Shown here: positions 16,673 to 27,491 of the stretch, piece by piece
Layout of the letters: the number at the start of each line of letters is the position of its first letter
Numbering within the stretch: the stretch's first letter is position 1
NCBI RefSeq assembly: GCF_001189955.1
Contig: NZ_LFLT01000008.1
Span: 1 to 64,000 of the forward strand
Length of the DNA: 64,000 bases
Direction: 5' to 3'
Source of the DNA: Herbaspirillum chlorophenolicum
GTDB taxonomy: Bacteria; Pseudomonadota; Gammaproteobacteria; Burkholderiales; Burkholderiaceae_D
Program-made: the position numbers and the translations under genes
Notes under the pieces: generated by a model
What the model was told of the DNA's origin: nothing
Database searches by the model: none
What the model saw: only the letters and a program-made list of their open reading frames with translations

Positions 16673-18367
16673 ATGCAGGAGCACTACAGGATAGCGATCG
16701 CCAATGATGTGCACGGCTTTACCAGCGGTGGCGGGCTGCTGCTCGACGCGGCGCTGGAACAGGGCATCTCTCTGCCCTTTTCCTGCCGGCGCGGCGAGTG
16801 CGGATGCTGTCGCGTGCGGGTGCTGGAAGGCCGCCATCGGCGCCAGCCCTACCAGGCCTTGGGCACGCCCTATCCGCTGGGCGAGGACGAGATGCTGCTG
16901 TGCCAGAGCCATGCCTGCAGCGATATGCGCATCGAGGTCCCTGGATGGCCGCTGCCGGCGCAGGCCTTGCGCTTCGAAGCCGAGGTGCTGGAGAAGCATC
17001 CCTTGAGCGCCAGCGTGACCTGTCTGGTGCTGCGTCCTTGCGGAGGCCAACAGCCATCGGTGCGACCGGGGCAGTACCTGCGCTTCTATCTCGACGATGG
17101 CAGCAGCCGCTGCTTCTCGGTGGCCAACCTGCCCGAGCTGGAGGATGGCCGGCTTGAATTCCATATCCGGCAGGTGCGTGACGGCCATTTTTCCGGGCGC
17201 ATGCTCTCGCGCCTGCAGGCTGGCGACCGGCTGGCGCTGGAAGGCGGCTTCGGTGCCTGCACCTGGCAAGCCGCAGCAGCAGACAAAGCCCGGGAGTTGG
17301 TGTTGCTGGCCACCGGTACCGGCTATGCCGGCATCAAGCCTATCCTGCTGGCGGCACTGGCGGATGTACAAGCCGCGCCGGACCTGCGCGTGACGCTTTA
17401 CTGGGGCAATGCCGAGGCGGACGATTTCTACGATGCCGCCTTCCTGGATGCACTGGCTGCCCGTGAGCCGCGCCTGCGCTGGATCGCCGCCAACGGCGCT
17501 TCGGGTGAACAGGTGCAGGAGCTGGCTGCTGCCGGTGGCCATCAGTGGCCCTCTACCCAACTGGTCGCCTGTGGCAATCCGGCAATGATCGCCGCGCTGC
17601 ATGAGGCTTGCACGCATTGGGGCGTGTCGCCTCAACAGCTGGTGACCGAGGCCTTCGTCCCATCCGGCGCCAGCGTGGCGCCGATGGCGCTGGGCAGCCT
17701 GGACCCGGTATTCGAGCGGGTGGGGCCGCGCTATGCGCTGGAAGGCATGCTCACCGCGCGTGCCCAATCCATCCGCGCCGTGGCGCAGATCGCCGGCAAG
17801 CTCAGGGTCGGCATGTCTACCGCCGAGGCAGTGGAAATGGCAGACCGGCACCTGCACGACATGGGGGCGTCACACACCTGGCATCCGACCTACATCCGCT
17901 TCGGCGACGACACGGTGCGCACGCCGCGCCAGGGCGTGCAGCGCGATCGCACCCTGCGCGAGAGCGACATCGTGGTGGTCGACATCGGCCCGGTCTGGGA
18001 CGGTTGCGAAGGTGACTTCGGGGACACCTTCGTCTTCGGCAACGAAGCCTTGCACCGTGCCTGCGCCCAGGCCGCGCGCGACGTTTTCGATGCCACCCGG
18101 GCTGCATGGGAAACCGGGCTGAGCGGTCGCCAGCTGTACGACTTTGCACAGGCCGAGGCCTTGCGCGGTGGCTGGCAGCTGGAACGCAACCTGGCCGGAC
18201 ATCGCGTCTCCGATTTCCCGCATGCGCTGTTCGGCCCGGCCAAGCTGGCCGAGATGGATATCACTCCGAGCCATGCGCTGTGGGTGCTGGAGATCCAGCT
18301 GCGTCATCCCAGCTATCCGGTGGGAGCCTTCTACGAAGACCTCCTGATCGGCTTGCCGGGGCAGTAG
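16673..18367 (+). CDS. Fusion protein: 2Fe-2S/FAD/NAD reductase joined to an M24 metallopeptidase domain
   Basis: 564 aa in one uninterrupted frame. Residues 1-90 are a plant-type ferredoxin (C38, C43, C46, C77; CX4CX2CX30C). About 93-195 is an FAD-binding reductase domain (RCFSVANLPE) and about 198-325 the NAD-binding domain (LLATGTGYAGIKPIL, LVACGNPAMI), as in oxygenase reductase components. Residues about 335-560 are an M24 (creatinase/methionine-aminopeptidase fold) domain with all five candidate metal ligands: D437 (VVDIGP), D448 (GDFGDTFV), H510 (AGHRVSDFPH), E540 (LEIQLRH) and E555 (FYEDLL). AAGGGAGAA precedes the ATG. Divergent MocR regulator upstream, terminator downstream. Domain identities are sure; the combined function is not known to me. 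Confidence 0.88.
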   Translation: MQEHYRIAIANDVHGFTSGGGLLLDAALEQGISLPFSCRRGECGCCRVRVLEGRHRRQPYQALGTPYPLGEDEMLLCQSHACSDMRIEVPGWPLPAQALRFEAEVLEKHPLSASVTCLVLRPCGGQQPSVRPGQYLRFYLDDGSSRCFSVANLPELEDGRLEFHIRQVRDGHFSGRMLSRLQAGDRLALEGGFGACTWQAAAADKARELVLLATGTGYAGIKPILLAALADVQAAPDLRVTLYWGNAEADDFYDAAFLDALAAREPRLRWIAANGASGEQVQELAAAGGHQWPSTQLVACGNPAMIAALHEACTHWGVSPQQLVTEAFVPSGASVAPMALGSLDPVFERVGPRYALEGMLTARAQSIRAVAQIAGKLRVGMSTAEAVEMADRHLHDMGASHTWHPTYIRFGDDTVRTPRQGVQRDRTLRESDIVVVDIGPVWDGCEGDFGDTFVFGNEALHRACAQAARDVFDATRAAWETGLSGRQLYDFAQAEALRGGWQLERNLAGHRVSDFPHALFGPAKLAEMDITPSHALWVLEIQLRHPSYPVGAFYEDLLIGLPGQ

Positions 18368-18396
18368 TCCTATACGGTTTGTCATAGCGAGAGACG

Positions 18397-18427
18397 AAAA
18401 AAAACCGCATCCACGGATGCGGTTTTC
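18397..18427. terminator. Bidirectional terminator between the fusion gene and gatB
   Basis: A-run, stem AACCGCATC / GATGCGGTT, T-rich tail. It lies between convergent genes. Confidence 0.88.
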
Positions 18428-18469
18428 TTCTTGTCGCTGCGGCCCGATCCCGGGCAGCAGCGGCTACGA

Positions 18470-19930
18470 TCAACCCGCCAGCTTCTTGCGCAGCAGTTCG
18501 GTCAGCTGCGCCGGGTTGGCCTTGCCGCGGGTGGCCTTCATGGCCTGGCCGATCAGGGCGTTGATGGCCTGCTCCTTGCCGGCGCGGAACTCGGCTACCG
18601 ACTTCTCGTTGGCCGCCAGCACCTGGTCGACGATGGTTTCCAGCGCGCCGCTGTCGGAGATCTGCTTCAGGCCCTTGGCTTCGATGATGTCGTCGGCCAG
18701 GCTGTCCTTGCCGGACTTGGCTTCCCACATGCCGCCGAAGACTTCCTTGGCGATCTTGTTGGAGATGGTGCCATCGGCGATGCGCTTGAGCAGCAGCGCG
18801 AATTGCGTAGCGCTGACGGGCGCATCGACGATGTCGGTGTCTTCGCGGTTCAGTGTCGAGGCGACGTCGCCCATGAGCCAGTTGGCGGCAGGCTTGGCCT
18901 GATCCTTGCCGGCTGCGGCGACTACCGCTTCGAAATAAGCGGCCATCGCCTTCGATTGCGTCAGCACGGCGGCGTCGTATTCCGGCAGCGCGTAGTCGCT
19001 GACGAAACGTTCGCGCATCGCGGCGGGCAATTCCGGCATGGTAGCCCGGACGCGCTCAATCCACTCTTGTGCGATGGCCAGCGGCGGCAGGTCGGGGTCG
19101 GGGAAGTAGCGGTAGTCCTGCGCGTCTTCCTTGCTGCGCATGGAGCGGGTTTCCTTCTTGTCCGGATCGTAGAGGCGAGTCTCTTGAACGACAGTGCCGC
19201 CGTCTTCGATCAGTTCGATCTGGCGGCGCACTTCGTAGTTGATCGCGTCTTCCATGAAGCGGAACGAGTTCAGGTTCTTGATCTCGCAGCGGGTGCCGTA
19301 TTCCTTCTGGCCGACCGGGCGCACCGAGACGTTGGCGTCGCAGCGGAACGAGCCTTCCTGCATGTTGCCGTCGCAGATGCCCAGCCACATCACCAGCGAG
19401 TGCAGCGCCTTGGCGTAGGCCACCGCTTCGGCAGCGCTGCGCATGTCGGGCTCGGTGACAATTTCCAGGAGCGGCGTGCCGGCACGGTTCAAGTCGATGC
19501 CGGACATGCCCTGGTAGTCTTCATGCAGCGATTTGCCGGCGTCTTCTTCCAGGTGCGCGCGCGTCAGTTGCAGGGTCTTGATCTCGCTCTTGCCGTCCTT
19601 CTCCAGCACATAGGAGATCTTGCCGCCTTGCACCACCGGGATTTCGTACTGGCTGATCTGGTAGCCCTTGGGCAGGTCGGGGTAGAAATAGTTTTTACGG
19701 GCGAACACCGAACGCGGCGCGATGGTGGCGCCGATGGCCAGGCCGAACTGGATGGCGCGCTCGACCGCGCCCTTGTTCAATACCGGCAGCACGCCCGGCA
19801 GCGCCAGGTCGACCGGGCTGGCCTGGGTGTTGGGTTCGGCGCCGAACTGGGTCGAGCTGCCGCTGAAGATCTTGGATTGGGTCGAAAGCTGCGTGTGCGT
19901 TTCGAGGCCGATGACGACTTCCCACTGCAT
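18470..19930 (-). CDS. gatB: Asp-tRNA(Asn)/Glu-tRNA(Gln) amidotransferase subunit B
   Basis: 486 aa. The tRNA-binding, kinase-like subunit of the GatCAB amidotransferase, which corrects misacylated Asp-tRNA(Asn) or Glu-tRNA(Gln). The N-terminus [22 protein letters not shown] and the segment [14 protein letters not shown] are diagnostic; [16 protein letters not shown] and the C-terminal YqeY-like domain follow. The order gatC-gatA-gatB is on the minus strand with 36 bases after gatA. Length is normal. Confidence 0.97.
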   Translation of the reverse strand: MQWEVVIGLETHTQLSTQSKIFSGSSTQFGAEPNTQASPVDLALPGVLPVLNKGAVERAIQFGLAIGATIAPRSVFARKNYFYPDLPKGYQISQYEIPVVQGGKISYVLEKDGKSEIKTLQLTRAHLEEDAGKSLHEDYQGMSGIDLNRAGTPLLEIVTEPDMRSAAEAVAYAKALHSLVMWLGICDGNMQEGSFRCDANVSVRPVGQKEYGTRCEIKNLNSFRFMEDAINYEVRRQIELIEDGGTVVQETRLYDPDKKETRSMRSKEDAQDYRYFPDPDLPPLAIAQEWIERVRATMPELPAAMRERFVSDYALPEYDAAVLTQSKAMAAYFEAVVAAAGKDQAKPAANWLMGDVASTLNREDTDIVDAPVSATQFALLLKRIADGTISNKIAKEVFGGMWEAKSGKDSLADDIIEAKGLKQISDSGALETIVDQVLAANEKSVAEFRAGKEQAINALIGQAMKATRGKANPAQLTELLRKKLAG

Positions 19931-19966
19931 GATGTTGTCCTTGCGAATTCTTTGTTGATGAGCGGC

Positions 19967-21433
19967 TTACGCGGGTTCGCGCAGGTGCCAGTCGGTCGCT
20001 TGCTGGAACTGGTGCGCTACGTTCAGCAGGCGGGCTTCGTCGAAATATTTGCCGATGATCTGCAGGCCGACCGGACGCTTGCCGTTCTTCTCGCCCTGGC
20101 CGAAACCGCAGGGGATCGACATGCCCGGCAAGCCGGCCAGGCTGGTCGACAGCGTGAAGATGTCGGCCAGGTAGTTGGCGACCGGGTCGTCGGTCTTGTC
20201 GCCCAGATCCCAGGCCACCGTCGGCGCGACCGGGCCCATGATCACGTCGCACTGGCGGTTATCTCCCTCTAGCGCGCTCTGGAAGTCCTGCGCGATCAGG
20301 CGGCGGATCTTCTGCGCCTGCAGGTAGTAGGCGTCGTAGTAGCCGTGCGACAGCACGTAGGAGCCGACCAGGATGCGGCGCTTGACTTCGTCGCCGAAGC
20401 CTTCCGCGCGCGACTTCTTGTACATGTCGGCCAGGTCCTTGTAGTCCGCGGCGCGGTGGCCGTAGCGCACGCCATCGAAGCGCGACAGGTTGGACGATGC
20501 CTCGGCCGGAGCGATCACGTAGTACACGGGAATCGACAGCTCGGTCTTGGGCAGCGAAATGTCCACCAGTGTGGCGCCCAGCTTCTCGAATTCGGCCAGC
20601 GCCGCCCGCACGGCCTGCTCAACATCGGCGGCCAGGCCGGCGCCGAAGAATTCCTTGGGCACGCCGATGCGCAGGCCCTTGAGCGTGTTGTTGAGCGCGC
20701 AATTGAAATTTTCCCGCGGCCGCTGCATGCTGGTCGAGTCGCGCTCGTCGAAGCCGGTCATGGCGTTGAGCAGCAGGCCGCAGTCTTCTGCAGTCTTGGC
20801 GATCGGGCCGCCCTGGTCGAGCGAGGAGGCGAAGGCGATCATGCCGAAGCGCGACACGCTGCCGTAGGTCGGCTTGATGCCGGTCACGCCGCACAGCGAA
20901 GCCGGTTGGCGGATCGAGCCGCCGGTGTCGGTGGCAGTGGCCGCCGGCGCCAGGCGCGCGGCGACTGCTGCGGCCGAGCCGCCAGAGGAGCCGCCCGGTA
21001 CGGCAGTCTTGTCCCAGGGGTTCTTGACCGGGCCGTAGTGGGAGTTCTCATTGCCGGAACCCATCGCGAATTCGTCGCAGTTCAGCTTGCCCAGCGTGAC
21101 CGTGCCGGCTGCGTTGAACTGTTCCACCACGGTTGCGTCGAAGGGGCTCACGTAGTTTTCCAGCATCTTCGAACCGGCGGTGGTGCGCCAGCCGCGGGTG
21201 ACGAAGATGTCCTTGTGCGCGATCGGGATGCCGGTCAGGGGGCCGGCGTCATTGCCGGCCAGCCGTGCGTCGGCGGCCTTGGCCTGGGCCAGGGTCAGTT
21301 CGCGGTCGACGTGCAGGAAGGCGTTGAGGTCGCTGGCTTCGATGCGGTCGAGGAACAGCGTCGCCAGTTCGGCGGCGGAAATCTTGCGCGACTGTAGTTG
21401 CGCGGACAGTTCTTTGAGGGTGAGCTTGTGCAT
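19967..21433 (-). CDS. gatA: Asp-tRNA(Asn)/Glu-tRNA(Gln) amidotransferase subunit A
   Basis: 488 aa amidase-signature enzyme that releases ammonia from glutamine for GatB. The Ser-cisSer-Lys triad is seen in [14 protein letters not shown] (Lys) and [14 protein letters not shown] (serines), with [17 protein letters not shown] between them. The family C-terminal [14 protein letters not shown] is present. It sits between gatC (75 bases upstream) and gatB. Confidence 0.97.
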   Translation of the reverse strand: MHKLTLKELSAQLQSRKISAAELATLFLDRIEASDLNAFLHVDRELTLAQAKAADARLAGNDAGPLTGIPIAHKDIFVTRGWRTTAGSKMLENYVSPFDATVVEQFNAAGTVTLGKLNCDEFAMGSGNENSHYGPVKNPWDKTAVPGGSSGGSAAAVAARLAPAATATDTGGSIRQPASLCGVTGIKPTYGSVSRFGMIAFASSLDQGGPIAKTAEDCGLLLNAMTGFDERDSTSMQRPRENFNCALNNTLKGLRIGVPKEFFGAGLAADVEQAVRAALAEFEKLGATLVDISLPKTELSIPVYYVIAPAEASSNLSRFDGVRYGHRAADYKDLADMYKKSRAEGFGDEVKRRILVGSYVLSHGYYDAYYLQAQKIRRLIAQDFQSALEGDNRQCDVIMGPVAPTVAWDLGDKTDDPVANYLADIFTLSTSLAGLPGMSIPCGFGQGEKNGKRPVGLQIIGKYFDEARLLNVAHQFQQATDWHLREPA

Positions 21434-21508
21434 GTTTGATCGTTTCGCTGCGTATCTGCGTATTCGTATGGAGCGCCGCGCCCCTGGGGGCGCAAGTGGG
21501 CGGCGGCC

Positions 21509-21811
21509 TTATTCGATGACCTTGGGTACCAGGTAGAGGCCGTCCTGGGTAGCGGGGGCCGGCTGCTGGTAGTCTTCGCGGCGGTTGGGCTCGGTCACCT
21601 TATCCTCGCGCAGGCGCAGCGCCAGTGCCGGCTCGATGGCGGCGATCGGGTGCGAGAGCGGTTCCACGCCGCTGGTGTCGACGGCCTTCATTTGCTCCAC
21701 CAGGGCAAAGATGCCGTTGAGCTTGTCCAGCGTTTGTTCGGCCTGGGCGTCGGTCAGCTCCAGGCGGGACAGGTTGGCGATGCGTTTGACGTCGGAAAGG
21801 GCTAGAGACAT
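21509..21811 (-). CDS. gatC: Asp-tRNA(Asn)/Glu-tRNA(Gln) amidotransferase subunit C
   Basis: 100 aa small subunit that stabilises GatA-GatB. The N-terminal [21 protein letters not shown] and the central [12 protein letters not shown] are family signatures; the tail [11 protein letters not shown] is the usual end. First gene of the gatCAB operon, divergent from mreB across 382 bases. Confidence 0.96.
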   Translation of the reverse strand: MSLALSDVKRIANLSRLELTDAQAEQTLDKLNGIFALVEQMKAVDTSGVEPLSHPIAAIEPALALRLREDKVTEPNRREDYQQPAPATQDGLYLVPKVIE

Positions 21812-23237
<1,426 letters not shown>

Positions 23238-23291
23238 GTTCAGGCCACCGGCAGGTGGCATTGCCATCAGCCGGTGGTGCCATGCATGGCA

Positions 23292-23636
23292 TTATTTGCT
23301 GACGGCTTTAGAAAATACGTTTCTGCTGATGGCGCCGGCGCAAGTATCGAAATCCATTGCCAGAAATTTCCCGTTCTTGTCGAAACCAAGTGCCAGAGGT
23401 TCCTTTTTGCCGAAAGTCACTTGGTACCGAAGGCATTCACCCTGGTTAGGCAGGGGTACGATTTCTTCCGGTTGTCCCAGTTTGGCCAGCGTATGGCTCT
23501 TGCTGGGAGCGTCACCCAGGAGAGCATGCAGTTTGTCGCCATCCTTCATCATGGCGTAAGACTCGTAGTAAGAGCATCCGCTAAGAGGGGCGATTGCAGT
23601 CAGGGCGACGCTCAAAAGAATTACTGTTTTTTTCAC
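23292..23636 (-). CDS. Small lipoprotein of unknown function inside the mre cluster
   Basis: 114 aa. A clear lipoprotein signal peptide (MKKTVILLSVALTAIAPLSGC) gives a mature protein of about 95 residues starting at Cys21. The middle, LAKLGQPEEIVPLPNQGECLRYQV, recalls the BamE/SmpA fold pattern, but I cannot assign it to a family. It lies on the minus strand between mreB and mreC, which are normally adjacent, and is visibly poorer in G+C than its neighbours; both suggest an insertion. The 200 bases upstream separate it from mreC. Confidence 0.75.
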   Translation of the reverse strand: MKKTVILLSVALTAIAPLSGCSYYESYAMMKDGDKLHALLGDAPSKSHTLAKLGQPEEIVPLPNQGECLRYQVTFGKKEPLALGFDKNGKFLAMDFDTCAGAISRNVFSKAVSK

Positions 23637-23842
23637 GAACTTCTCCTATGTTCCGGCAAATTGCACCAAAGCAGAATTGTTTTGGCGTCGCGTTTAGGGG
23701 GAAGGTCGGGCTGATTGTTCCTGCAGGTGGCTAATTTCGCGAGTATTTCGCTTGTAAGTAGAATTTGTTCGAGATTACGGAAATGAAGGGTTCGGATTAC
23801 CCGCTTCAATCAAGAGGAGGGGCGGGCTCGACCTGACGCATT

Positions 23843-24898
23843 ATGGAAATCCCACCACTCTTCAAGCAGGGCGCCTCCGCCCGCCTGCGCGTTACCGTGT
23901 TCGCGCTGCTGTCGCTCGTGATGCTGGTGGTCGATGCCCGCATGCATGTGCTGGGGACGATCCGCCAGGGCATCGGTACCGTGCTCTACCCTTTCCAAAG
24001 GGTGGCGATGATGCCGCGCGACGCCGCTGCCAGCGTGGCCGACTATTTTTCCGCCCTGACCGTCCTGGAGAAGGAAAACCGGGGCTTGCAGCAACAGCAG
24101 ATCGTCAATTCCCAGTTGATGCAGCAGGCGCGCCAGCTGGCCGCCGAGAACGTGCAGCTGCGCAAGCTGCTCAATATGCAGCAGAAGGTGCCGGTCAAGT
24201 CGCTGGTGGGCGAGATCCTGTACGACGCCCGCGATCCCTTCACCCGCAAGATCATCCTCAACCGCGGCTCCCAGCAGGGCGTGGCGCCAGGCCAGCCGGT
24301 GATCGACGATGTCGGTATCGTCGGCCAGGTCACGCGCGTGTTTCCATTCACTTCCGAGGTCACGCTGCTGACCGACAAGGACCAGGCCATTCCCGTGCAG
24401 GTGCTGCGCAACGGCTTGCGCAGCGTGGCTTACGGGCGCGGCCAGACCGGCGTGCTGGACTTGCGCTTCATGCCGGCCAACGCCGATATCCAGAAGGGCG
24501 ATACCTTGGTGACGTCCGGCATCGACGGCGTCTATCCGCCCGGCCTGTCGGTGGCCACCGTGGCGCTGGTGGAAACCCGCTCGGCCGACTCCTTCGCGCG
24601 TATCGTCTGCCAGCCGCTGGCCGGTATCGACCGCCATCGCCAGCTGCTGATCCTGCTGGTTGAACAGAATTTGCCGCCGCGCCCCGAGCCGGAAGCCGTC
24701 GATGAGAAATCCGCCAAGCTGTTCAAGCGCCGCTTGCGCGACAGCACGCGCGATTCCAGCGGCGACGACGCCAACGCCACGCCCAAGGAGAACGTCTCCG
24801 AAGAGCGCAAGGGCGCAGCCAACGTGATACCGCCGGCTGCCGCACCTGCTGCGGCCCCCGCTCCAGCCAAGCCTGCCGGCAAGGAAAACGCACGATGA
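23843..24898 (+). CDS. mreC: Rod shape-determining protein MreC
   Basis: 351 aa. A single N-terminal membrane segment (residues about 15-32), a periplasmic coiled coil (about 70-110, rich in Gln/Glu/Leu), then the MreC beta domains (YDARDPFTRKIILNRGSQQGVAPGQPVIDDVGIVGQV is recognisable). The C-terminal about 90 residues are charged and then Ala/Pro-rich, probably disordered and longer than in E. coli. MreC links MreB to PBP2 and RodA. Its stop overlaps the mreD start by 4 bases. Confidence 0.96.
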   Translation: MEIPPLFKQGASARLRVTVFALLSLVMLVVDARMHVLGTIRQGIGTVLYPFQRVAMMPRDAAASVADYFSALTVLEKENRGLQQQQIVNSQLMQQARQLAAENVQLRKLLNMQQKVPVKSLVGEILYDARDPFTRKIILNRGSQQGVAPGQPVIDDVGIVGQVTRVFPFTSEVTLLTDKDQAIPVQVLRNGLRSVAYGRGQTGVLDLRFMPANADIQKGDTLVTSGIDGVYPPGLSVATVALVETRSADSFARIVCQPLAGIDRHRQLLILLVEQNLPPRPEPEAVDEKSAKLFKRRLRDSTRDSSGDDANATPKENVSEERKGAANVIPPAAAPAAAPAPAKPAGKENAR

Positions 24899-25407
24899 AC
24901 GATCCGCATTACATCCTGTTGCCGGCCAATCCGCTGTTCATTGCGTTCAGCCTGGTCGTGGCCTTTCTGCTTAACCTGATGCCCTGGGGGCAAATGGTCG
25001 GCGTGCCTGATTTCGTGGCGCTGGCGCTGGTGTTCTGGAATATCCACCAGCCGCGCAAGGTCGGCATCAGCGTGGCTTTCCTGATGGGCCTGCTGATGGA
25101 TGTCAACCAGGCCACGCTGTTGGGTGAAAACGCCCTGGCCTACACGCTGCTGTCGTACTTCGCGATCATGATCCACCGCCGCGTGCTGTGGTTCCCGCTG
25201 CGCACCCAGGCGCTGCACGTGCTGCCGCTGCTGCTGCTGGCGCAGGCGGTGCAGCTGGTGATCCAGCTGCTGGTGACCGGCAAGTTTCCGCACTGGTTTT
25301 ACTTCAGCGAGAGCTTTATCTCGGCCGTCTTGTGGCCGGTGGTGAGCTGGTTGCTGCTGGCGCCGCAGCGCCGCGCGATCAACCGCGACGAGAACCGTCC
25401 TATCTGA
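24895..25407 (+). CDS. mreD: Rod shape-determining protein MreD
   Basis: 170 aa integral membrane protein with five or six hydrophobic segments and the family pattern FLLNLMPWG, PDFVALALVFW and GLLMDV near the N-terminal half. Partner of MreC in the elongasome. It starts within the last codons of mreC (ATGA overlap) and is followed 35 bases later by mrdA. Confidence 0.95.
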   Translation: MNDPHYILLPANPLFIAFSLVVAFLLNLMPWGQMVGVPDFVALALVFWNIHQPRKVGISVAFLMGLLMDVNQATLLGENALAYTLLSYFAIMIHRRVLWFPLRTQALHVLPLLLLAQAVQLVIQLLVTGKFPHWFYFSESFISAVLWPVVSWLLLAPQRRAINRDENRPI

Positions 25408-25442
25408 CGGTCTGAAACAGATCATCACAGGCTCCAGGCAGC

Positions 25443-27404
25443 ATGACCGAATTCAAGAACACCGCGCACGAACTGAAGCTGTTCAGGCTGCGCCTGCTCG
25501 CCGTGAGCGTGCTGGTGCTGATCTGCTTCAGCTTGCTGCTGGCGCGGTTCCTGTGGCTGCAGGTGGTGCGCCATGACGCCTACGCCGCGCAAGCCGAGGA
25601 AAACCGCATCTCGGTGGTGCCCATCGTCCCTAACCGCGGCCTGATCATGGACCGCAACGGCGTGGTGCTGGCGCGCAACTACTCCGCCTACACGCTGGAA
25701 ATCACCCCTTCCAAGATCAAGACCAACATCGACGACCTGATCGACGAGCTGGGGACGCTGGTGGAAATCCAGCAGCGCGACCGGCGCCGCTTCCGCCGCC
25801 TGCAGGAAGAATCCAGGAACTTCGAGAGCGTCCCCATCCGCACCCGCCTCACCGACGAGGAGGTCGCGAAATTCACCGCCCAGCGTTATCGTTTCCCCGG
25901 CGTGGAAGTGCAGGCGCGCCTGTTCCGCCAATATCCCTACGGCAAGACCGCGGCCCACGTGATCGGCTACATCGGCCGCATCAGCCAACGCGACGCCGAG
26001 CGCATCGCCGACTCCGACGACGAGGCCAATTACAACGGCACCGACTACATCGGCAAGGAAGGCCTGGAAAAGAGCTACGAGAGCCAGCTGCACGGCACCA
26101 CCGGCTATGAGGAGGTCGAGATTTCGGCCAGCGGCCGCGCGGTGCGCTCGCTCTCGCGCACGCCCGCCACGCCCGGCAAGAACCTGATCCTGTCGATCGA
26201 CATCGAGCTGCAAAAGGTAGTAGAAGAAGCCTTTGGCGACCAGAAGGGCGCGCTGGTGGCGATCAATCCGGCCACCGGCGACATCCTGGCCTATGTCTCG
26301 CAGCCGTCTTACGACCCCAATCTGTTCGTTGAAGGCATCGACCAGCAAAGCTGGGACGAACTCAACAAGTCACCCGACCGGCCGCTGCTGAACCGGCCGC
26401 TGTCAGGTACCTATTCGCCCGGTTCGACCTACAAGCCGTTCATGGCGCTGGCCGCGCTGGAGCTGGGCAAGCGCCGTCCGCAGGACTCCATCCGCGACCC
26501 CGGCTTCTTCATCCTCGGCAACCACCGCTTCCGCGATGACAAGGAAGGCGGCCACGGCGTGGTCGACATGTACCGCTCCATCGCGATCTCCTGCGATACC
26601 TATTACTACATGCTGGCCAACGACATGGGCGTGAACGCGATCCATGACTTCATGAAGCCCTTCGGTTTCGGCCAGATTACCGGCATCGACCTGGAGCACG
26701 AGCGGCGCGGCATCCTGCCTTCCACCGAGTGGAAGCGCAACGCCTTCCGCAAGCCCGAGCAGAAACGCTGGATCGCCGGCGACACCGTCTCGCTGGGCAT
26801 CGGCCAGGGCTACAACAGCTTTACCCCGCTGCAACTGGCGCAGGCCACCTCGATCCTGGCCAACAATGGCGTGGTGATGAAGCCCCACCTGGTGAAGATC
26901 ATCGAGGATGGCGTCACCCACGAGCGCACCGAGACCGTACCCAAGGAAAGCTATCGCATCCCGCTGAAGCAGGAGAACATCGACTTCATCAAGCGCGCGA
27001 TGGTCGGCGTGGTCAAGGAAGGGACGGGCCGGGCGGCGTTCCAGGGCGCGCCCTACGATTCCGGCGGCAAGACCGGTACCGCGCAGGTGGTCAACATCGC
27101 CAAGAACCAGAAGTACGATTCCCGGAAGCTCTCGCGGATCTACCACGACAACGGCCTGTACATCGGCTTCGCCCCGGCGGATGCGCCGCGCATCGCGATT
27201 GCCGCGGTGGTCGAGAACGGCGGCTGGGGGGCCGGTGTGGCGGCGCCGCTGGTGCGCAAGGCGATGGATTATTTCATCCTGGGCAAGCGCCCCAACGAGC
27301 CGATCAAGTCGGTGGCGCCGGCCGATATCCCGGCCGACACGCCGGTCGAGGACAGCGCCAATACGCCCATCGTACAGCCCCAGCCCGATGTGCCGCAGGA
27401 CTGA
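25443..27404 (+). CDS. mrdA: Penicillin-binding protein 2 (elongasome transpeptidase)
   Basis: 653 aa class B PBP. N-terminal membrane anchor (about residues 15-38), pedestal domain with NRGLIMDRNG, and transpeptidase domain with active-site S328 in SGTYSPGSTYKPF, the second motif SCDTYYY (SxD type, usual in PBP2), and K543 in KTGTAQ. It cross-links peptidoglycan during elongation together with RodA. Its position in mreBCD-mrdA-rodA is standard. The C-terminal tail is Pro/Asp-rich. Confidence 0.97.
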   Translation: MTEFKNTAHELKLFRLRLLAVSVLVLICFSLLLARFLWLQVVRHDAYAAQAEENRISVVPIVPNRGLIMDRNGVVLARNYSAYTLEITPSKIKTNIDDLIDELGTLVEIQQRDRRRFRRLQEESRNFESVPIRTRLTDEEVAKFTAQRYRFPGVEVQARLFRQYPYGKTAAHVIGYIGRISQRDAERIADSDDEANYNGTDYIGKEGLEKSYESQLHGTTGYEEVEISASGRAVRSLSRTPATPGKNLILSIDIELQKVVEEAFGDQKGALVAINPATGDILAYVSQPSYDPNLFVEGIDQQSWDELNKSPDRPLLNRPLSGTYSPGSTYKPFMALAALELGKRRPQDSIRDPGFFILGNHRFRDDKEGGHGVVDMYRSIAISCDTYYYMLANDMGVNAIHDFMKPFGFGQITGIDLEHERRGILPSTEWKRNAFRKPEQKRWIAGDTVSLGIGQGYNSFTPLQLAQATSILANNGVVMKPHLVKIIEDGVTHERTETVPKESYRIPLKQENIDFIKRAMVGVVKEGTGRAAFQGAPYDSGGKTGTAQVVNIAKNQKYDSRKLSRIYHDNGLYIGFAPADAPRIAIAAVVENGGWGAGVAAPLVRKAMDYFILGKRPNEPIKSVAPADIPADTPVEDSANTPIVQPQPDVPQD

Positions 27405-27491
27405 CATGCGCATCGTTTATCATTCCCGTGCGCGCCGCCTTCATGCCGGCGCGGGGGCTGACATAGTGCACCACCCGCTCCAGGAGCCAAC

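Noticed and set aside
18431-20272. 613-codon open frame antisense to gatB/gatA
   Set aside because: Composition shadow of the gat genes; no motif, no ribosome site.
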